Assembly (NCBI GenBank): GCA_009761415.1
Contig: QUOL01000001.1
Span: forward strand, 3,782,001-3,846,000
From: Sarcomyxa edulis
Taxonomy: Eukaryota; Basidiomycota; Agaricomycetes; Agaricales; Mycenaceae
Length of the DNA stretch: 64,000 nt
Direction: 5' to 3'
Positions 49,698-61,649 of this stretch are shown here, one piece after another. The stretch's first letter is position 1, and every line of letters starts with the position of its first letter. A model generated the notes under the pieces. The model ran no database searches, was not told where the DNA came from, and saw only the letters and a program-made list of their open reading frames with translations. The translations under genes and the position numbers were made by a program.

Positions 49698-51260
49698 TCA
49701 CAAGTACTCGAGGAGAACAACAACACCAGCACGGTAGAACGGAGCAAGCGTCTCATTGCTGAGATTTCCTGCGCCGATATCCCGGATGTCGAGGTATACT
49801 TTCTCCAGCGGTATTAATGATGGATGAGCAGCTCGACTTTTTACAGTCTCAATCACAGCGTTAGGATCGACTCTCCTGCAAGTGAGGTGAGAGAGAGCGG
49901 GGCACGGGAGATAGGGTGCATTATCGGTAGCTGGCGAGGTAGGGGACTGAGGCTGAAGAGCTTGCAGGACGTCATTTCTAACGTCCATGAGAGACAGGTC
50001 CTTCAAGGAGGTGAATTCGTTCAGGAAGCGAGAGAAGCTTGTACGAGATGAGTGTACCCGCTGAAGCTCAAGAGTGTGAACCTGAGATAAGGGGAAGCTG
50101 GTAGTGGTGCAACAAGTCGAAGAATGTGAAGGCGATGGGCAGCGGGAGACATGGTTGGAGACCATGTATTCTAGCAATGGGGTTGCATCCTGGTAGTCGT
50201 ACGGATTGAAACTGGCTGAAATATCCTCGAATGAGAGCTCCTCTACTGCGGGACAGCAAAACAAGGAGAGAAGCTGGATCATATAGTCGACATCGACGAA
50301 TCCCATATAGAAACGGGTAAGGCGAGGAAGCAAGATGCTTCGTTGCACTCGACGCATAGACAAAGTATGATCGTCCTCATCGGAGCTGATCGCAACATCT
50401 GATGTTTTATCGATCTGGGGACCCCATCCAAGAATAGTAAGGTGCTCGAGATCAGGAGATGCGGTTAGGAGATCGATGAACTGTTTTAATGAGGGAAGGA
50501 CATCGCTCGCGTGATATTTGAATTCGAGCGAGGTCAAGTTACGCAGTCCAGTGTTCGACCAGTCGACGTGTACCCCGGAAAGACACACTTCACGCAGCTT
50601 GTCGAGCGGCAAACCTCCAAACAATGGCACAGGTTGCTTCAAGGCGACTGGCTCAAAAATATGTCCTGCGCCGGCAAAATAAGCATTACAGCGTGAAAGA
50701 GTGATACTCTCCAGCATGGGGACCGACTCGACTCTACGAGTGTACCAAAGGAATGCGAAGATAGGTGCCCACGTATCTGTATAGAGTTCTAACCGCCACC
50801 AACGTCCCACATGCGGTAAAAGGAAGCGCATGATGGTTTCCATCCACTGCCAACGAAAGGCATGAGTGTCCTCATCCCAGTTCCAGGAAGGATCTCGGAA
50901 ATCCATAAGAATGTCGAGAGGGTAGTGCTTGGAACGAGCAAGCCAGATCGACGCGCGATGAAGCCGCGACAGCGACATGGGGAAGCTAAGAACAATGCCG
51001 GTCCAAAGATCGCCTGTCGACAACGCTACGAACCGCCAGCGACGGCAGACGTGAGATACGACGAATGGTATCATGGAATCTCTACGATCGCTCGAGTCGT
51101 GAGTCGCAGAATGGAATATGTTGCATAAGAGTTCGTTGGGTAATGTTTGCATGGGCGATTTCGTGGATAATATCATGATGTGATCGTGAGTTCGTAGAAG
51201 TAGAGGTAGTCGAGGGGCGCATGCATGAGAGCTCTGTAATGTGACTATCGAGCTGCACAT
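49698..51260 (-). CDS. F-box / leucine-rich-repeat-like protein
   Basis: Intronless gene of 520 codons. An F-box lies at residues about 36-80: MQTLPNELLCNIFHSATHDS then VVSHVCRRWRFVALSTGDLW. F-boxes bind Skp1 and make substrate adaptors of SCF ubiquitin ligases. The rest has degenerate leucine-rich stretches (LEHLTILGWGPQIDK, LPRLTRFYMGFVDVDY, PALSHLTCRRVDPN) that could form the substrate-binding repeats. Mushroom genomes have very many such genes. Start: ATG 51260, though ATG 51176 or 51152 would also preserve the F-box and would omit a 28-36 residue leader with no features. Confidence 0.85.
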   Translation of the reverse strand: MCSSIVTLQSSHACAPRLPLLLRTHDHIMILSTKSPMQTLPNELLCNIFHSATHDSSDRRDSMIPFVVSHVCRRWRFVALSTGDLWTGIVLSFPMSLSRLHRASIWLARSKHYPLDILMDFRDPSWNWDEDTHAFRWQWMETIMRFLLPHVGRWWRLELYTDTWAPIFAFLWYTRRVESVPMLESITLSRCNAYFAGAGHIFEPVALKQPVPLFGGLPLDKLREVCLSGVHVDWSNTGLRNLTSLEFKYHASDVLPSLKQFIDLLTASPDLEHLTILGWGPQIDKTSDVAISSDEDDHTLSMRRVQRSILLPRLTRFYMGFVDVDYMIQLLSLFCCPAVEELSFEDISASFNPYDYQDATPLLEYMVSNHVSRCPSPSHSSTCCTTTSFPLSQVHTLELQRVHSSRTSFSRFLNEFTSLKDLSLMDVRNDVLQALQPQSPTSPATDNAPYLPCPALSHLTCRRVDPNAVIETVKSRAAHPSLIPLEKVYLDIRDIGAGNLSNETLAPFYRAGVVVLLEYL

Positions 51261-53765
51261 GTCGCGTTTTTTTATCTAGAAGAGAGAGTCAGAATTAATG
51301 GACGGTGAAAAGAAGAGAGAGCGCTCACTTTGGCGCCGAATACGCTACAGAGGCGAAGAAAATCATCGACCAACCATCTACGTATATATAAGTGAAGTGT
51401 TTGCAACGTGGTGTTTCATTGGGACAGGTCCAAATATGATTTGCCGTAAGTGGACTCGAAGCGTGATGGCACACGATACTAGCGGAAAGCGTCAAAATCG
51501 CTGCCAGCCTGGAAAACAACAGTTTCCAGAAAAGGTGGACTGGGGCCTAAGAGATGACGCCTCGTGTCGGTGCCTTTACGTCTTATCGCCGAAAGAGATT
51601 ATTGAAATTCGGAGCCTCATGCTACGACCTGCTGATGCTTATGGATCCTTAGAGGTCCCCGGATGGGGAACAATCTTCTGAAAAATAAGTCAATCGAATA
51701 TTCCAGTGCGATCGCGAGTACTTGAGGCCTCTTCACCTGAATGCGATTTTCCAATCGACCGCTTGGAAAAAATCTGTGAAGTAATGTCTAAATTTTGCCA
51801 CTGTCTTGCCTCGAGGTGGTGCTGGACGATCCCAACGAAGTACTAACACCGCTGAACTGTGATCCTATCATCAGATGGCCGAGGGCTGAGTTTGAAGAGT
51901 ATGGAAATTTTCCGCCTCATGGTATATAAGCGCTGAGTTCGTATCCTTTAAAAGAATCGTCTGTTCGGATCTGTACTAAATCAGTCACCATCTCACCATC
52001 AATTGGAAAAACTACGTATACGGCAGTCATTTTGCAATGGGCATCCTCGGGGTGGGTCGATACGGGCGCGAAGGGTAAGGCGAGAGCCGGTGTTGCCTAG
52101 ATCATAGGAGACAGCGTAGATAGGTGGGAATAGAATGTGACGAGTGAAGGGCGACTCGGCGGTTCTTCGCGTGGAAAGATCGAAAAAATATGAAGAGCAG
52201 TGTTCACTCGGGCAGGATTACCTCAGCGTAAAGACGCCCGAAGGTTGTCAAGACCTTTGAGGAAATGCATTAACGTTCAGAGGGAGCTGCTCCTGTACCA
52301 GCGAGCCTAATCTTGCGGCCTTACGAGAATTCTGAGAGGCGCGAGATCGTTATACCTGATGGAAAGAAGTTTAGAAACTATGTGCGTGCTGACTCATTGA
52401 CTGCGTCGCATCGTGCAACGATGTCCGACCGTGATTATCGATGAACAACAAGTCAAATCGGTCATTGTCGATCATTCTGTGCGAGTGCTGGGTAGACCAG
52501 GTGGAGCGTTGTAAGTCGCCTGAGAGATCTTGCACATTGACCCAGGAACGAGACTTTAGGCCTTATCGACCGAAGAGGAGTGATCAAGGACCCAAAGAGT
52601 GTATGGAGATTCAGGTGTCCAAGGTTTCGGGAAGAGTGTCGTGGGCCTTTTTCAACCTAATGGTGCCTCTAATCGACGAATCGGAGCAGAACGAACAGGT
52701 GGAAAAGTTGCGAACATTCAGAAATGTCGTGGTACATGCGTGATGAACAACAATCGCATTCATAATCATGACAAACAGTCAGCAGACTGGAGGTAGCATC
52801 TATGGGTGCATTCTCGAGTCACGACGAAACCAAGACTGTGAAATAATGAGCACTCTGCAAGAGGGATCGTCTACTTGCCTTGCTCCGCTTGACTGTCTAT
52901 CGTCGAGCTGGGCCGGACCTTCCAGACCACCATTTAGCGTTGAACGATGCCTATCCGGGTCCACGATGTGCCTGACAGCGTAGATGTCGTTCAAACGCAA
53001 AGCGTGATCACGAGGAGGTCTAAACACGGGTCTTAGATATAGATTAGCTTCTGAATCCAGCTGAATGAGGCTTGACTCGTACTTGTCCAATTCCAGATTG
53101 TAGCTTGAAGATACCGTGACTGTGGCGCTCGAGCCTCATGCAATACCGATCTCATCATTGAAGAGTGGCGCGTCTGTCGAGACGTCGTGGTATTGCAGAC
53201 TTTACTTCAGCTAGATGCTCGGTAGGTAGTTGAAAACGGCACTGGCAGGCAGTAGCAGCGCTGACTAGAATCAGGGAGAGGTGAAAGAATTTTGCGGCCA
53301 ACTGTACTATCAGCGTTCGGACATTGCCGGCTGGGTTTGCCAACTCACTTGTGGCTTTTGAAGCTCGCCAGCCTCGTCCTCCGATTGCTTGCCTCTTTCT
53401 TATCTTTATTGCAATCTGACTTCATCTTATGAACGTTGAGAATCCCTCGACTCATGATTTGAACGACAGTCTCCCCGGCATCAAACTTACAGTCGGACCC
53501 TCAGAACGAGCTCGCTTTGGTATACCACCAAGTCGTCGTTGTGAGGGTGAGGACAAGACAAATTGCTAATGAACAATTTGGTATCTTTCCGGTCAATCGT
53601 CAATCTAATGATGGTCTTCTTGCGCGATGATCACTGACGAGCAAGGTCGACCCACCGAAAAGCTCCAGTTTCCGTGGAAGGCTCAGAAACAAATAAGCAA
53701 GATTAATCGTCGACAGCGTTAACCAGCAGCCATCTCACTCCTTGACTCTCTCTATCAGAGTCAAA
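51261..53765. other. Intergenic, 2.5 kb, no confident gene
   Basis: Several ORFs of 60-130 codons exist on both strands (for example 51298-51681 + and 52800-53090 -). None shows a domain, signal peptide or convincing splicing, and overlapping frames are equally open. No terminal repeats or transposase motifs were seen. Confidence 0.35.
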
Positions 53766-54620
53766 ATGCAGCAGTTTCTTCTTTTGGGTGAGTCCGAATC
53801 TCTTCCATCGCGGTATGATTACAGAACCTTATCAGTGTCAAAACAAGCCGCTCAGTGTCATACACCCGAAGCGACGGGGTTCATGTAGAAGCCACTGCTA
53901 TGACGCTGGCTGCTCTGAATGCCATGGACCGCCTTCACGCGTGGCACCTTGGCAAACGCGTCAGCATCTTCTCAAACCTCGACAATTTATCTTGTGTGCG
54001 TATCGAGCCTTCTGACAGACTAGTACTTATGCCTGGTATATCGGTGTCTATAGGTATACTGGGTATAAGCATGAAGCACCATGATGGAGATGTTCTCCGG
54101 TATCTCCCGTCTTCTCAATGCGTTCCAAGCCTCTTTTTGCAACAATGGTCGAGATCTGAATATTTATATTGGACAACGTACCTCCCTATTGTCGAAGGCA
54201 AAACAGGTTTCTTCTGAGCACAGTTGGTTGCGAATATCTGCAGGGCTTTCGAGGTATGCATAGAACCTGATAAGTTTTGCTTGCGATCTAATGCTAAAGT
54301 CAAGGACCACGCAAACAATTTCAATGGAACTGCTATCCGTATCGGGTCAAACTTTGTGGATTTCCACGATCTGCGTCTTCACTCGGTCGATACTCGCGAT
54401 TGCGATCTCACCTAGCAAGCAGACATCTTGTATGTTGTCTTCGATGGATTAGAATTTGAGCACCACTGGCTAGTGCCCTCATGTACACTGATGTTTTACT
54501 TACCATCTCTTCCCATTGTTTCCCAGATGTTTCCGCCTGCACCTTCTCATCTTGTCTTTGGTACGAAAGTCAACCAATGATTACCGTGTCTAAGTAAGTG
54601 TACGCCGTAGCGGACGCTGT
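53766..54620 (+). other. Possible small gene or relic (unrecognised)
   Basis: ATG 53766 starts MQQFLLL, with a GT donor, and can be spliced to an exon reading VSKQAAQCHTPEATGF before a stop. A different frame then reads VEATAMTLAALNAMDRLHAW and LGKRVSIFSNLDNLS, which looks protein-like. Further open pieces follow to about 54590. I could not join the pieces into one frame with standard introns. It could be a decayed secreted-protein gene or chance. Low confidence. Confidence 0.2.
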
Positions 54621-54998
54621 TCCGACGCGTTTTGCCGGACATCACCGTTTGCGTCTGCTTCAAATGATATCCGATTCGGAAATTGTATCGTCGACTCGGG
54701 TCCGATACCAGCCACCGTCGTCTCACATCGACGTCTAGGTCAAGCCCATCCATGTTTTTAGTACAATCAAACTCAAAACGCAATACCCGAATTCCAACAA
54801 CGCGCCGTTCGTACGCGTGGAGTCACAACAGAACCAAGTCCGGTCGGTGCCGATTGGACGTCCTTTGTTGTGGGTGTGGGCGTCAAACAATTGATCCTTT
54901 GTTGTGTACTGCGCACAAGCGCTTTACTTAAAGGCATCATCGGAGCCTCGTGTGAGTTGCGAGTCACCTCATTTCTTCCTCTTACTATCACTATCATC

Positions 54999-57900
54999 AT
55001 GAGCACTCGAGGACAACAAGGCGGACGAGGAAGAGGTGCGGCGAGGGGACGCGGCAACGACAGAGGTGGTGGAGGTGGACCACCGGCTGGGAGAGGTATG
55101 GGTGGGGGACGTGGTGGTGACAGAGGTGGACCACCGGCTGGGAGAGGTACGGGCGGGGGACGTGGTGGCGACAGAGGTGGTGGAGGTGGGCCACCGGCTG
55201 GGAGAGGTATGGGTGGGGGACGCGGTAGCGACAGAGGTGGTGGGGGTGGCCCAGGCGCGCCCCCTTTCCGTGGCGGGGGTGGCCCACCGCGTGGAAGAGG
55301 AATGAGTGGACCCGTCATTTACGCTGCCAATACTCCTGTCCGCATCGATCCTCGACTGACCGATGCGAGTCACGACCAACTCGTTGTGGCCTTCAAGAAA
55401 CTAGCAGTCAAAAGCGAACGACCGCTTAGGCCTGGATATGGTACTCTTGGAATCCCAATCACCCTTCGCGCAAATTTCTTTGCCGTGACAGGCCTTCCCA
55501 AACTGATATACGAATACAAGGTCAATATAACCCCCAAGACTGATATCAATCGCCTCAAATTCCGTATCTTCGACTTGTTAGAGCTCAGCCCTCTTTGCTC
55601 TCCTCATCTTCCGTACATCGCTCACGATCGAAGCGAACGTCTCGTTGCTGCTCGTAAACTACCCCAACCACTGAGTATTCAGGTACGTGACAACGGTTTT
55701 TGATGTTGAGATGTCAGATGAACCCATTCTTTTCTTGTAGGTTCCTTTCTACGAGGATGGACAAACCGGCCCCCGCCCGAACGCTACTGTGTACACTATT
55801 GAGATTGTTTTCCAACGCGAGCTCGACACAGCTGAACTGACTGGGTATGTCTTGATTCCATACTGTTCTGGTCCGTATTGACCAATCAACAAATTCAGAC
55901 ACTTGAGTGGCAACCCGGATACTCGGGAATATGACGCAGCTCCTCTAATCTCTGCTCTCAACCTCGTCCTTCAGCAACACGCGTCTCGTACAGGAGTACG
56001 CGTTGGGAAAAATCGGTACTTTTTCCGTTCGTCATCTGAGAGTATCGAGTTGGGTACCGGAGTAGAGGCGTGGAAGGGTTTCTTTGTGAGTTTCATGTTC
56101 TGCGCGTCGTAATTCTCCTCAAATTACACTAATTATCGATCACATGATGTTTAGGCTTCGGTTCGCCCTACATACAAGCAACTCATGGTCAACGTCAATG
56201 GTATCGTATGATTTCACATCTTGGTGTTCTTTTCTCTTGATTGATTTGCGCTCCCAGTCTGCATGACGGCTTTCTACACGCCCGGGAATCTGGCAGAAGC
56301 GATCATGGCCTTTGGTCGTGGTTCCCATGGTTCTATGCCGACCCTACCCAAGGCCTTCGCCAAAGGCATTAGAGTGACTACGAAGCATTTAGGATACAAG
56401 ATGAAGAAGCCCCTCAAAGCAATTGGTTCTACCTCGGCCAGAAACACGTCCTTCGACTGCGAAGAATTCGGTGGTAAAATTTCCGTTGAAGCCTATTTCA
56501 AGAAAAGTAGGTATATTTTTGCTTCATATGCGCGACCAGACGATGCTTACTCGGTCCCTCCTCAGAATATAACATCACTCTCAGACATCCTGTCGACCTA
56601 CCTGTCGTCGATATCGGTAGTGCTAAACGGAACAACTGGATTCCCGCAGAACTATGCGAGATCGAGGCTGGTCAACCTTACAGGGCTAAGCTAGACGACA
56701 AACAAACCGCCAATATGATTCGATACGCATGCAACACCCCTCGTGTCAACGCAGAATCCATCGTAAACAAGGGTCTGCCAATTCTAGGCTACGCTGCTCA
56801 GAACCATGCTTCCCCCATACAGGGCTTTGGCTTGACAATTTCGAATGAAATGACTGGTATACCAGCACGCCAGCTTGCCGCTCCCGCATTGACATATAGG
56901 TCTGGCCCGCAAAATGTCAGGGACGGAAGTTGGAACATTCTGGATGTCAAATTCCATCGAGGAGCTGTCGTCCAAAGTTGGTGGGTGTTGGTCGTTCTGG
57001 ACGACAGGCCGATCATACAAAGACCCGACGACAATTTGAAGGGACTCGTTTCAGGTTTCGCGGAGAAGTGCAGGAAGAGCGGAATGACCATGCCTTCTGG
57101 TTTTCCACGTCTACTGGTCACAGAGACGCTCATGCCCGTCTCAAGAGATCCAGGCAGAGTTGGTGCACTCAATCAGATCAAACAAAGAATTGTAGCAGAA
57201 TCGTCGTCAGCTCCGAAGCCCAGTTTCATCCTTGTGTTGTTATCTGGCAGGGACAATTTTATCTACCCCGGTATTAAGGTAAGCATATGACGAACTCGTT
57301 CCTTTCGATGATTGACCCAAATTTTTATCAAGCGCTTGGGTGACGTTGAAATGGGAGTTCACACTGTACATATGCAGCTTTCCAAAGCCCTCGGCGAACC
57401 AAAGAAACAGGACCAATACTTCTCCAACGTAGCGTTGAAGCTGAACACGAAACTCGGAGGATTAAACCATCTCCTAAATCAACAATCAACGGCTTGGTTG
57501 ACGAAAAAAAGGACGATGATGGTAGGCATAGACGTTAGCCACCCCGGCCCCAGTAGCAGGGAGGGAACACCTTCTGTTGCAGCAGTCGTGGCCAGCGTCG
57601 ATGATTCTTTCGTCCAGTTTCCTGCTAGCATGCGCGTTCAAGGGAGCAAGAAAGAGGTATTACATATTCCACTCTATATGTAGCTGGCATTGATGTCATC
57701 GCATTCTCTGAATGAATAGATGCTCGACGAGCTCGTGGATATGCTCGTGGAACGCTTGCTTGTTTACGAGAAGAAGAACAAAGTCCTCCCGGAGAGAATA
57801 TTCGTCTATCGGGACGGGGTTTCCGAGGTGCGTGGTTCTACCAGATGTTCCAAAGTTCATGCTGTTATGTAAATTAGGGTCAATTTGATACTGTACTGGA

Positions 57901-58694
57901 AGAGGAGTATCCTCAGATGCTCGACGCGTTCAAAAAGCTCAGTACCGCAGCTAGGAAAACCCCATACCGCCCCAAGTTGTCCATCATAATATGCGGTAAA
58001 AGGTGCGTTTCCTTTTTGCTCAGAACGTCATCCATGAACCTAATGGCAGCACAACAAATCAGACACCACGCTAGGTTCTATCCTACCACAGATCAGAATG
58101 CAGACAGGAACGGAAATACTCGTCCGGGTACCGTGGTAGACAAGGGGGTAACTGGAGTGTGAGTCTCAATCTTAATCCTTCCGTGGCTCATACTTAGACT
58201 GTGTCTCAGATTTGACTTTGATTTCTACCTGCAAGCTCACGCAGGTCCGTACTCTTCTCTTGCATTTTCTTATATACTCACAGCGTCCTTTAGGTCTGCA
58301 AGGAACTGTCAGGCCAACTCACTACACGGTCATCTATGATGAAAACGGACTTGGTGCGGACGAAATACAACAGGGAACCCATCATCTCAGTTACCTCTAT
58401 GGTCGGGCGACCAAGGCTGTCAGTTTGATACCCGCAGCGTACTATGCAGATCTAGCGTGCGAACGAGGCCGATGTTATATCAACGAATTCCTCAATGATG
58501 ACAAAGGAACAACCTCAGGTAGAGGATCAGGAAGGGGCGATAGGGATGCAGAACGACAACGCGTGTTCGAGGCTGCGCAGGCTCGGTGGGGACAAGGGGT
58601 ATGTATTTCTAATTCTTTTTCCAATGAGCGTCTTGTCTGATCATTGACCACTTAGCTGCATGCAAGTATCCGGGACAGCATGTTTTATATTTGA
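54999..58694 (+). CDS. AGO: Argonaute, RNA-silencing slicer
   Basis: Binds small guide RNAs and cleaves or represses complementary RNA. Thirteen exons from ATG 54999 to TGA 58694 sum to 3,015 nt, 1,004 residues. Residues 1-105 are RGG-rich (repeats of DRGGGGGPPAGRGMGGGRGG). The N domain has GTLGIPITLRANFFAV, the L1/PAZ part FYTPGNLAEAIMAFGRGSHG and YFKKKYNITLRHPVDLPVVD, then the MID region FILVLLSGRDNFIYPGIK. The PIWI domain has VGIDVSHPGPSSREGTPSVA (first Asp), SMRVQGSKKEMLDELVDMLV (Glu finger), IFVYRDGVSEGQFDTVLEEE (second Asp), and HHARFYPTTDQNADRNGNTR. PTHYTVIYDENGLGADEIQ and IPAAYYADLACERGRCYIN follow, where the fourth catalytic residue is Asp instead of the His of human AGO2, giving a DEDD tetrad. 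It ends SMFYI, like other Argonautes with a hydrophobic C-terminus. The slicer is predicted active. Confidence 0.95.
55059..55245 (+). repeat. Coding minisatellite in the Argonaute RGG region
   Basis: A unit of about 60 nt starting gacagaggtggtggaggtgg recurs three times in the same frame, the middle copy being about 9 nt shorter. Each unit encodes D-R-G-rich sequence with PPAGRGMGGGRGG. The repeat is likely to vary in length between strains. A proline-rich frame on the opposite strand over the same DNA is a shadow of this repeat. Confidence 0.85.
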
Positions 58695-58877
58695 ATTTTC
58701 TGTACGATACCATATCGGTTTTTGAAATGCGCCTTTGTCCTTGTACTTTTATAACACTTTTGTTCCTCATCACATCGTTCATCCACATCGCCTGGAGCAT
58801 GTACTCTGGATTCAACGATATAAAGGCCTTCTTACTGACGAGTCTACCTCTCAATCTCCTTTCTCAACTGCTCCAGG

Positions 58878-59828
58878 ATGGATCATCGAGGCGACTCTGC
58901 GAGTCTGCACGTGATTACAAGTTCTCGTAAAGTAAGTGGCGTTGCTGCTCTTGAATGTTCTACAACTAATTGCCTGCCTTTGTCCTTTGTCTCAGAGGTC
59001 CCATGCTGATGTCGTTCCAATGCCTTCAATGTCGCGACCCAGCGGCACGGTGAGCAACCATTTTTGTATTTTCCATACATCAACGCCGCTAGAACGCCAC
59101 ACCCTTTTAGCGTCGTCAACACCACCGCGACGTTACACCACCTCGTGTCGAGACCCCCTCCGAAGAACCTGTCCAACTTCGACCCAACGAGTTCATGCAT
59201 CTACTCGGACTACCGCTCGATCATTGGCATGTGGGCAAATCGTTTGTCAAGATCACCCCGAACACAAGTCTATACCTCCATATTCCTTTCGAGTCCGACA
59301 GCACCCCTAGTATTCCTGGGGTTGCACTGACCATGGGCTGCATCGGGCAAGGAATAAAGGATGCGTATGAGAGTAGCCTGAGTTACGTTCCGGAACAGTA
59401 TATACCACCGGACGGGTGCGTCAACTTCGACATCAATGTGAGTGTGTTTCTCCTCTATTCCACTGGCAAGTACGAGAAAGCTAATGTGTAGCGGTCTGTT
59501 CTAGTGGCCCGGGTACCAACATCTGTGCTGGTCCACGACACTTTGTCTTTTCGATATTTATGATCAGCCTCTGAGCAACAGAGATCTCGTCAAGTCCATC
59601 TGCGAGATTTATCGCCGATTTATTCGGGTGAGTACACTGTCATATAGCTACGTGCCTTCCTTGAGGCTGACCTTTTGTTAGGATCGCGGTGTCAAGGAGT
59701 TCAAGGAACCAGGTCTCCTCATCGGTGTCGAAGGTGGTGTCAAGCTCTACGACCTCCGTCTGCATCAGATATATACTACAGACCATGGTGATACCTGGCA
59801 GGCCGAGGTTTCGTGCATTATGCATTAG
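58878..59828 (+). CDS. Uncharacterised WPGY-family protein, copy 2
   Basis: Function unknown. Five exons (58878-58931, 58996-59049, 59111-59437, 59505-59627, 59682-59828) give 705 nt, 234 residues. The N-terminal 70 residues are charged and low complexity (MDHRGDSASLHVITSSRK, then PPRVETPSEEPVQLRP). The core has NEFMHLLGLPLDHWHVGKSF, YLHIPFESDSTPSIPGVALT, then exon 4 opening WPGYQHLCWSTTLCLFDIYD and ending ICEIYRRFIR. Exon 5 has GLLIGVEGGVKLYDLRLHQI and DHGDTWQAEVS. The two introns flanking the WPGY exon sit at the same places as in copy 1 (14403-15206). It starts 184 bp downstream of the Argonaute stop on the same strand, so both could share read-through, but a separate promoter is more likely. 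No signal peptide or membrane helix. Confidence 0.78.
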
Positions 59829-60079
59829 TTTATTGCCTATTTATTTATCTATTATCTATCTAATGTACCATGATGATCGATATACAGGATTTGCTCAGAG
59901 CTCGGAAGGTCTCACACTGCAATGACACCTCTATTGAGCCGTTGGTCAGTCTTCTAAAAACTATGCTTGTCTGTCTCCCAATAGATACAAGTTCCCGAAA
60001 GATAATCAGGGGTATATAGCCAAGTGGCAAGGGCTATGTATCATTCGTGAACGGTGGCGATATAGCGACGTGCATACGT

Positions 60080-61197
60080 TTAACCGCCGAAAGTCGAATT
60101 CAAAAACTGCAACAGATCCTCGCGATTGGCATCCCGCTCATGATCGCTCTTATCCTTGTGGACTTTCAGCTTAATCTGTTCGAACATTAGTACGAAGACG
60201 GAGATCGAGGGATCACAATCTCACCTTCTTCCCGGTGAGGACACTACGTCTTTCTTCGACTTCCTTCTCTTTCCGCTTTTCCTTATCCCGCCGTTTCTTC
60301 CTCCTCTTCTCATCCTCATCTCGATCTCGATCTCGGTGCTTTCTCCTCGACTTGTGTCGACTACCTTCTCTACTGCGGGAGCGAGAGCCAGATCGCGACC
60401 TCCGTCGACTGTGTTTTGACTTTGAACGATCCTTCGATTCTGATTCTGCGGACGAAGAGGAAGCTATAGACGACGACCTGGACCTGGACCGACCACGGTG
60501 TCTACGATCCTGAAAATGTTATGACAGCCGATACATTGATCTTGACGAGTCAGAACACCGTTTCCGTTTTTTCAAGAGACTTGTATACGTACAACGGTAT
60601 CAGGGCTAATGTCTCGTTCCCGTTTGCGTTTTTCTCGATCTCTTTCGCTGGTCCCGTGTCTATTAGAGTACTGTATTGACGCAATTGAGTATTGCTGTGA
60701 TCCAATGGCTGTAGAAGCAACGTACCGGGTCGCGACTCTCGTCTTTCGAGTCCTTGTAAGTATCTCTCCGATCGTACATGGTGTCTTCAAATTTCCGAGA
60801 GCGATAGCGAGATTCGTCCCTCTCCGGTCTTGAATCCTCGCGTCTCACATCATCCTGGTAATGGTGGCGGTGATGGTGCTGGTGACGGTGACGGTGATGA
60901 GTCCTATCTCTCAGCTCTGGTGAGGCGGATCGTCGTTCTACGTGTCGGTAATGGCCCAGAAATTTTCGATATTATTTTTATAGGATGTCAACAGGTCAAG
61001 ACGTCCCATGATCGACCAGTGAACAGAACAGATAGAATTATGAGGGGTGATCAAGAGGGAGGAAAAAGCCCTAAATCAGTCAAGAGGTTTTTTGTGTGAA
61101 GTGTGCCAGGTGCAGTCTCACCACTCCGTATCCTATTGTGCTCCCTTTCGTTGGAGAGAGACCCTGCTGGAGAACGATGTCGACGTCTGTCGCTCAT
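60080..61197 (-). CDS. Arginine/serine-rich (RS) protein, putative RNA-processing factor
   Basis: Starts MSDRRRHRSPAGSLSNEREH. Internal exons have a His/Arg stretch (RTHHRHRHQHHRHHYQDD), then VRREDSRPERDESRYRSRKF and SDRDREKRKRERDISPDTV-like sequence. The long last exon has RRHRGRSRSRSSIASSSSAE, SKHSRRRSRSGSRSRSREGS and basic runs, ending in a better conserved tail: KKIKLKVHKDKSDHERDANR, EDLLQFLNSTF. RS repeats are typical of nuclear splicing and mRNA-processing proteins, so a nuclear role is inferred. No RRM is visible. The family of the C-terminal tail is not one I can name. Splice joins at 61100, 60950 and 60730 are plausible but not checked base by base. Confidence 0.65.
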
Positions 61198-61649
61198 CTG
61201 CCTGAGATGATTTAGAGGCAACGTCGAGGTGATGATGTGTAAAGACGGAAAGTGCAATTGGAAATTTGTGAGAAAACTCGCCCAGGATGACTCTTCGGTG
61301 GAACTGTAGGCTACCTCTGGTTCTCGATGCCATACATCGACTTGGACAGCTAAGCACCAGGAGTATCAACACCAAGGCTATCTTCAGTCCAACGACGAAC
61401 ACGACGAACAAATCATGGGCTGTTGCATCACAATTCAGATATGCGCAGGCGCCGCTCCTACTAGTAATTGGTGCTCAGAATAACGAGCCTTTGTGGTGGT
61501 TGAACAACGCTTTCTCACTTCATAATCGTCGAGGTGGCTGGCGACTATAAACTCTTCGGGTCTGCGGTAGATATCATGAGGCACGAGTGTTCAAGGAATT
61601 GTTTATTCTGCCTTAGAGAGACTAGTCTGCGGCTGGTCGGAGCGGGCTC
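61198..61649. other. Upstream of the decayed WPGY copy
   Basis: An open stretch on the + strand (about 61287-61550) reads LVLDAIHRLGQLSTRS and is not recognised. It may be part of the promoter region shared with the divergent RS gene, or a lost 5' exon of the WPGY relic. Confidence 0.3.

Noticed and set aside
51298..51681. 127-codon open frame on the + strand
   Set aside because: Low similarity to anything known, opposite-strand frame also open, and it overlaps the F-box promoter.
54773..55318. Proline-rich open frame on the minus strand
   Set aside because: It is the reverse complement of the glycine/arginine repeat of the Argonaute gene; the repeat keeps all frames open.
54999..59828. Argonaute and adjacent WPGY gene as one operon-like unit
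   Set aside because: 184 bp of spacer, a separate ATG and independent splicing argue for separate genes; polycistronic units are exceptional in these fungi.
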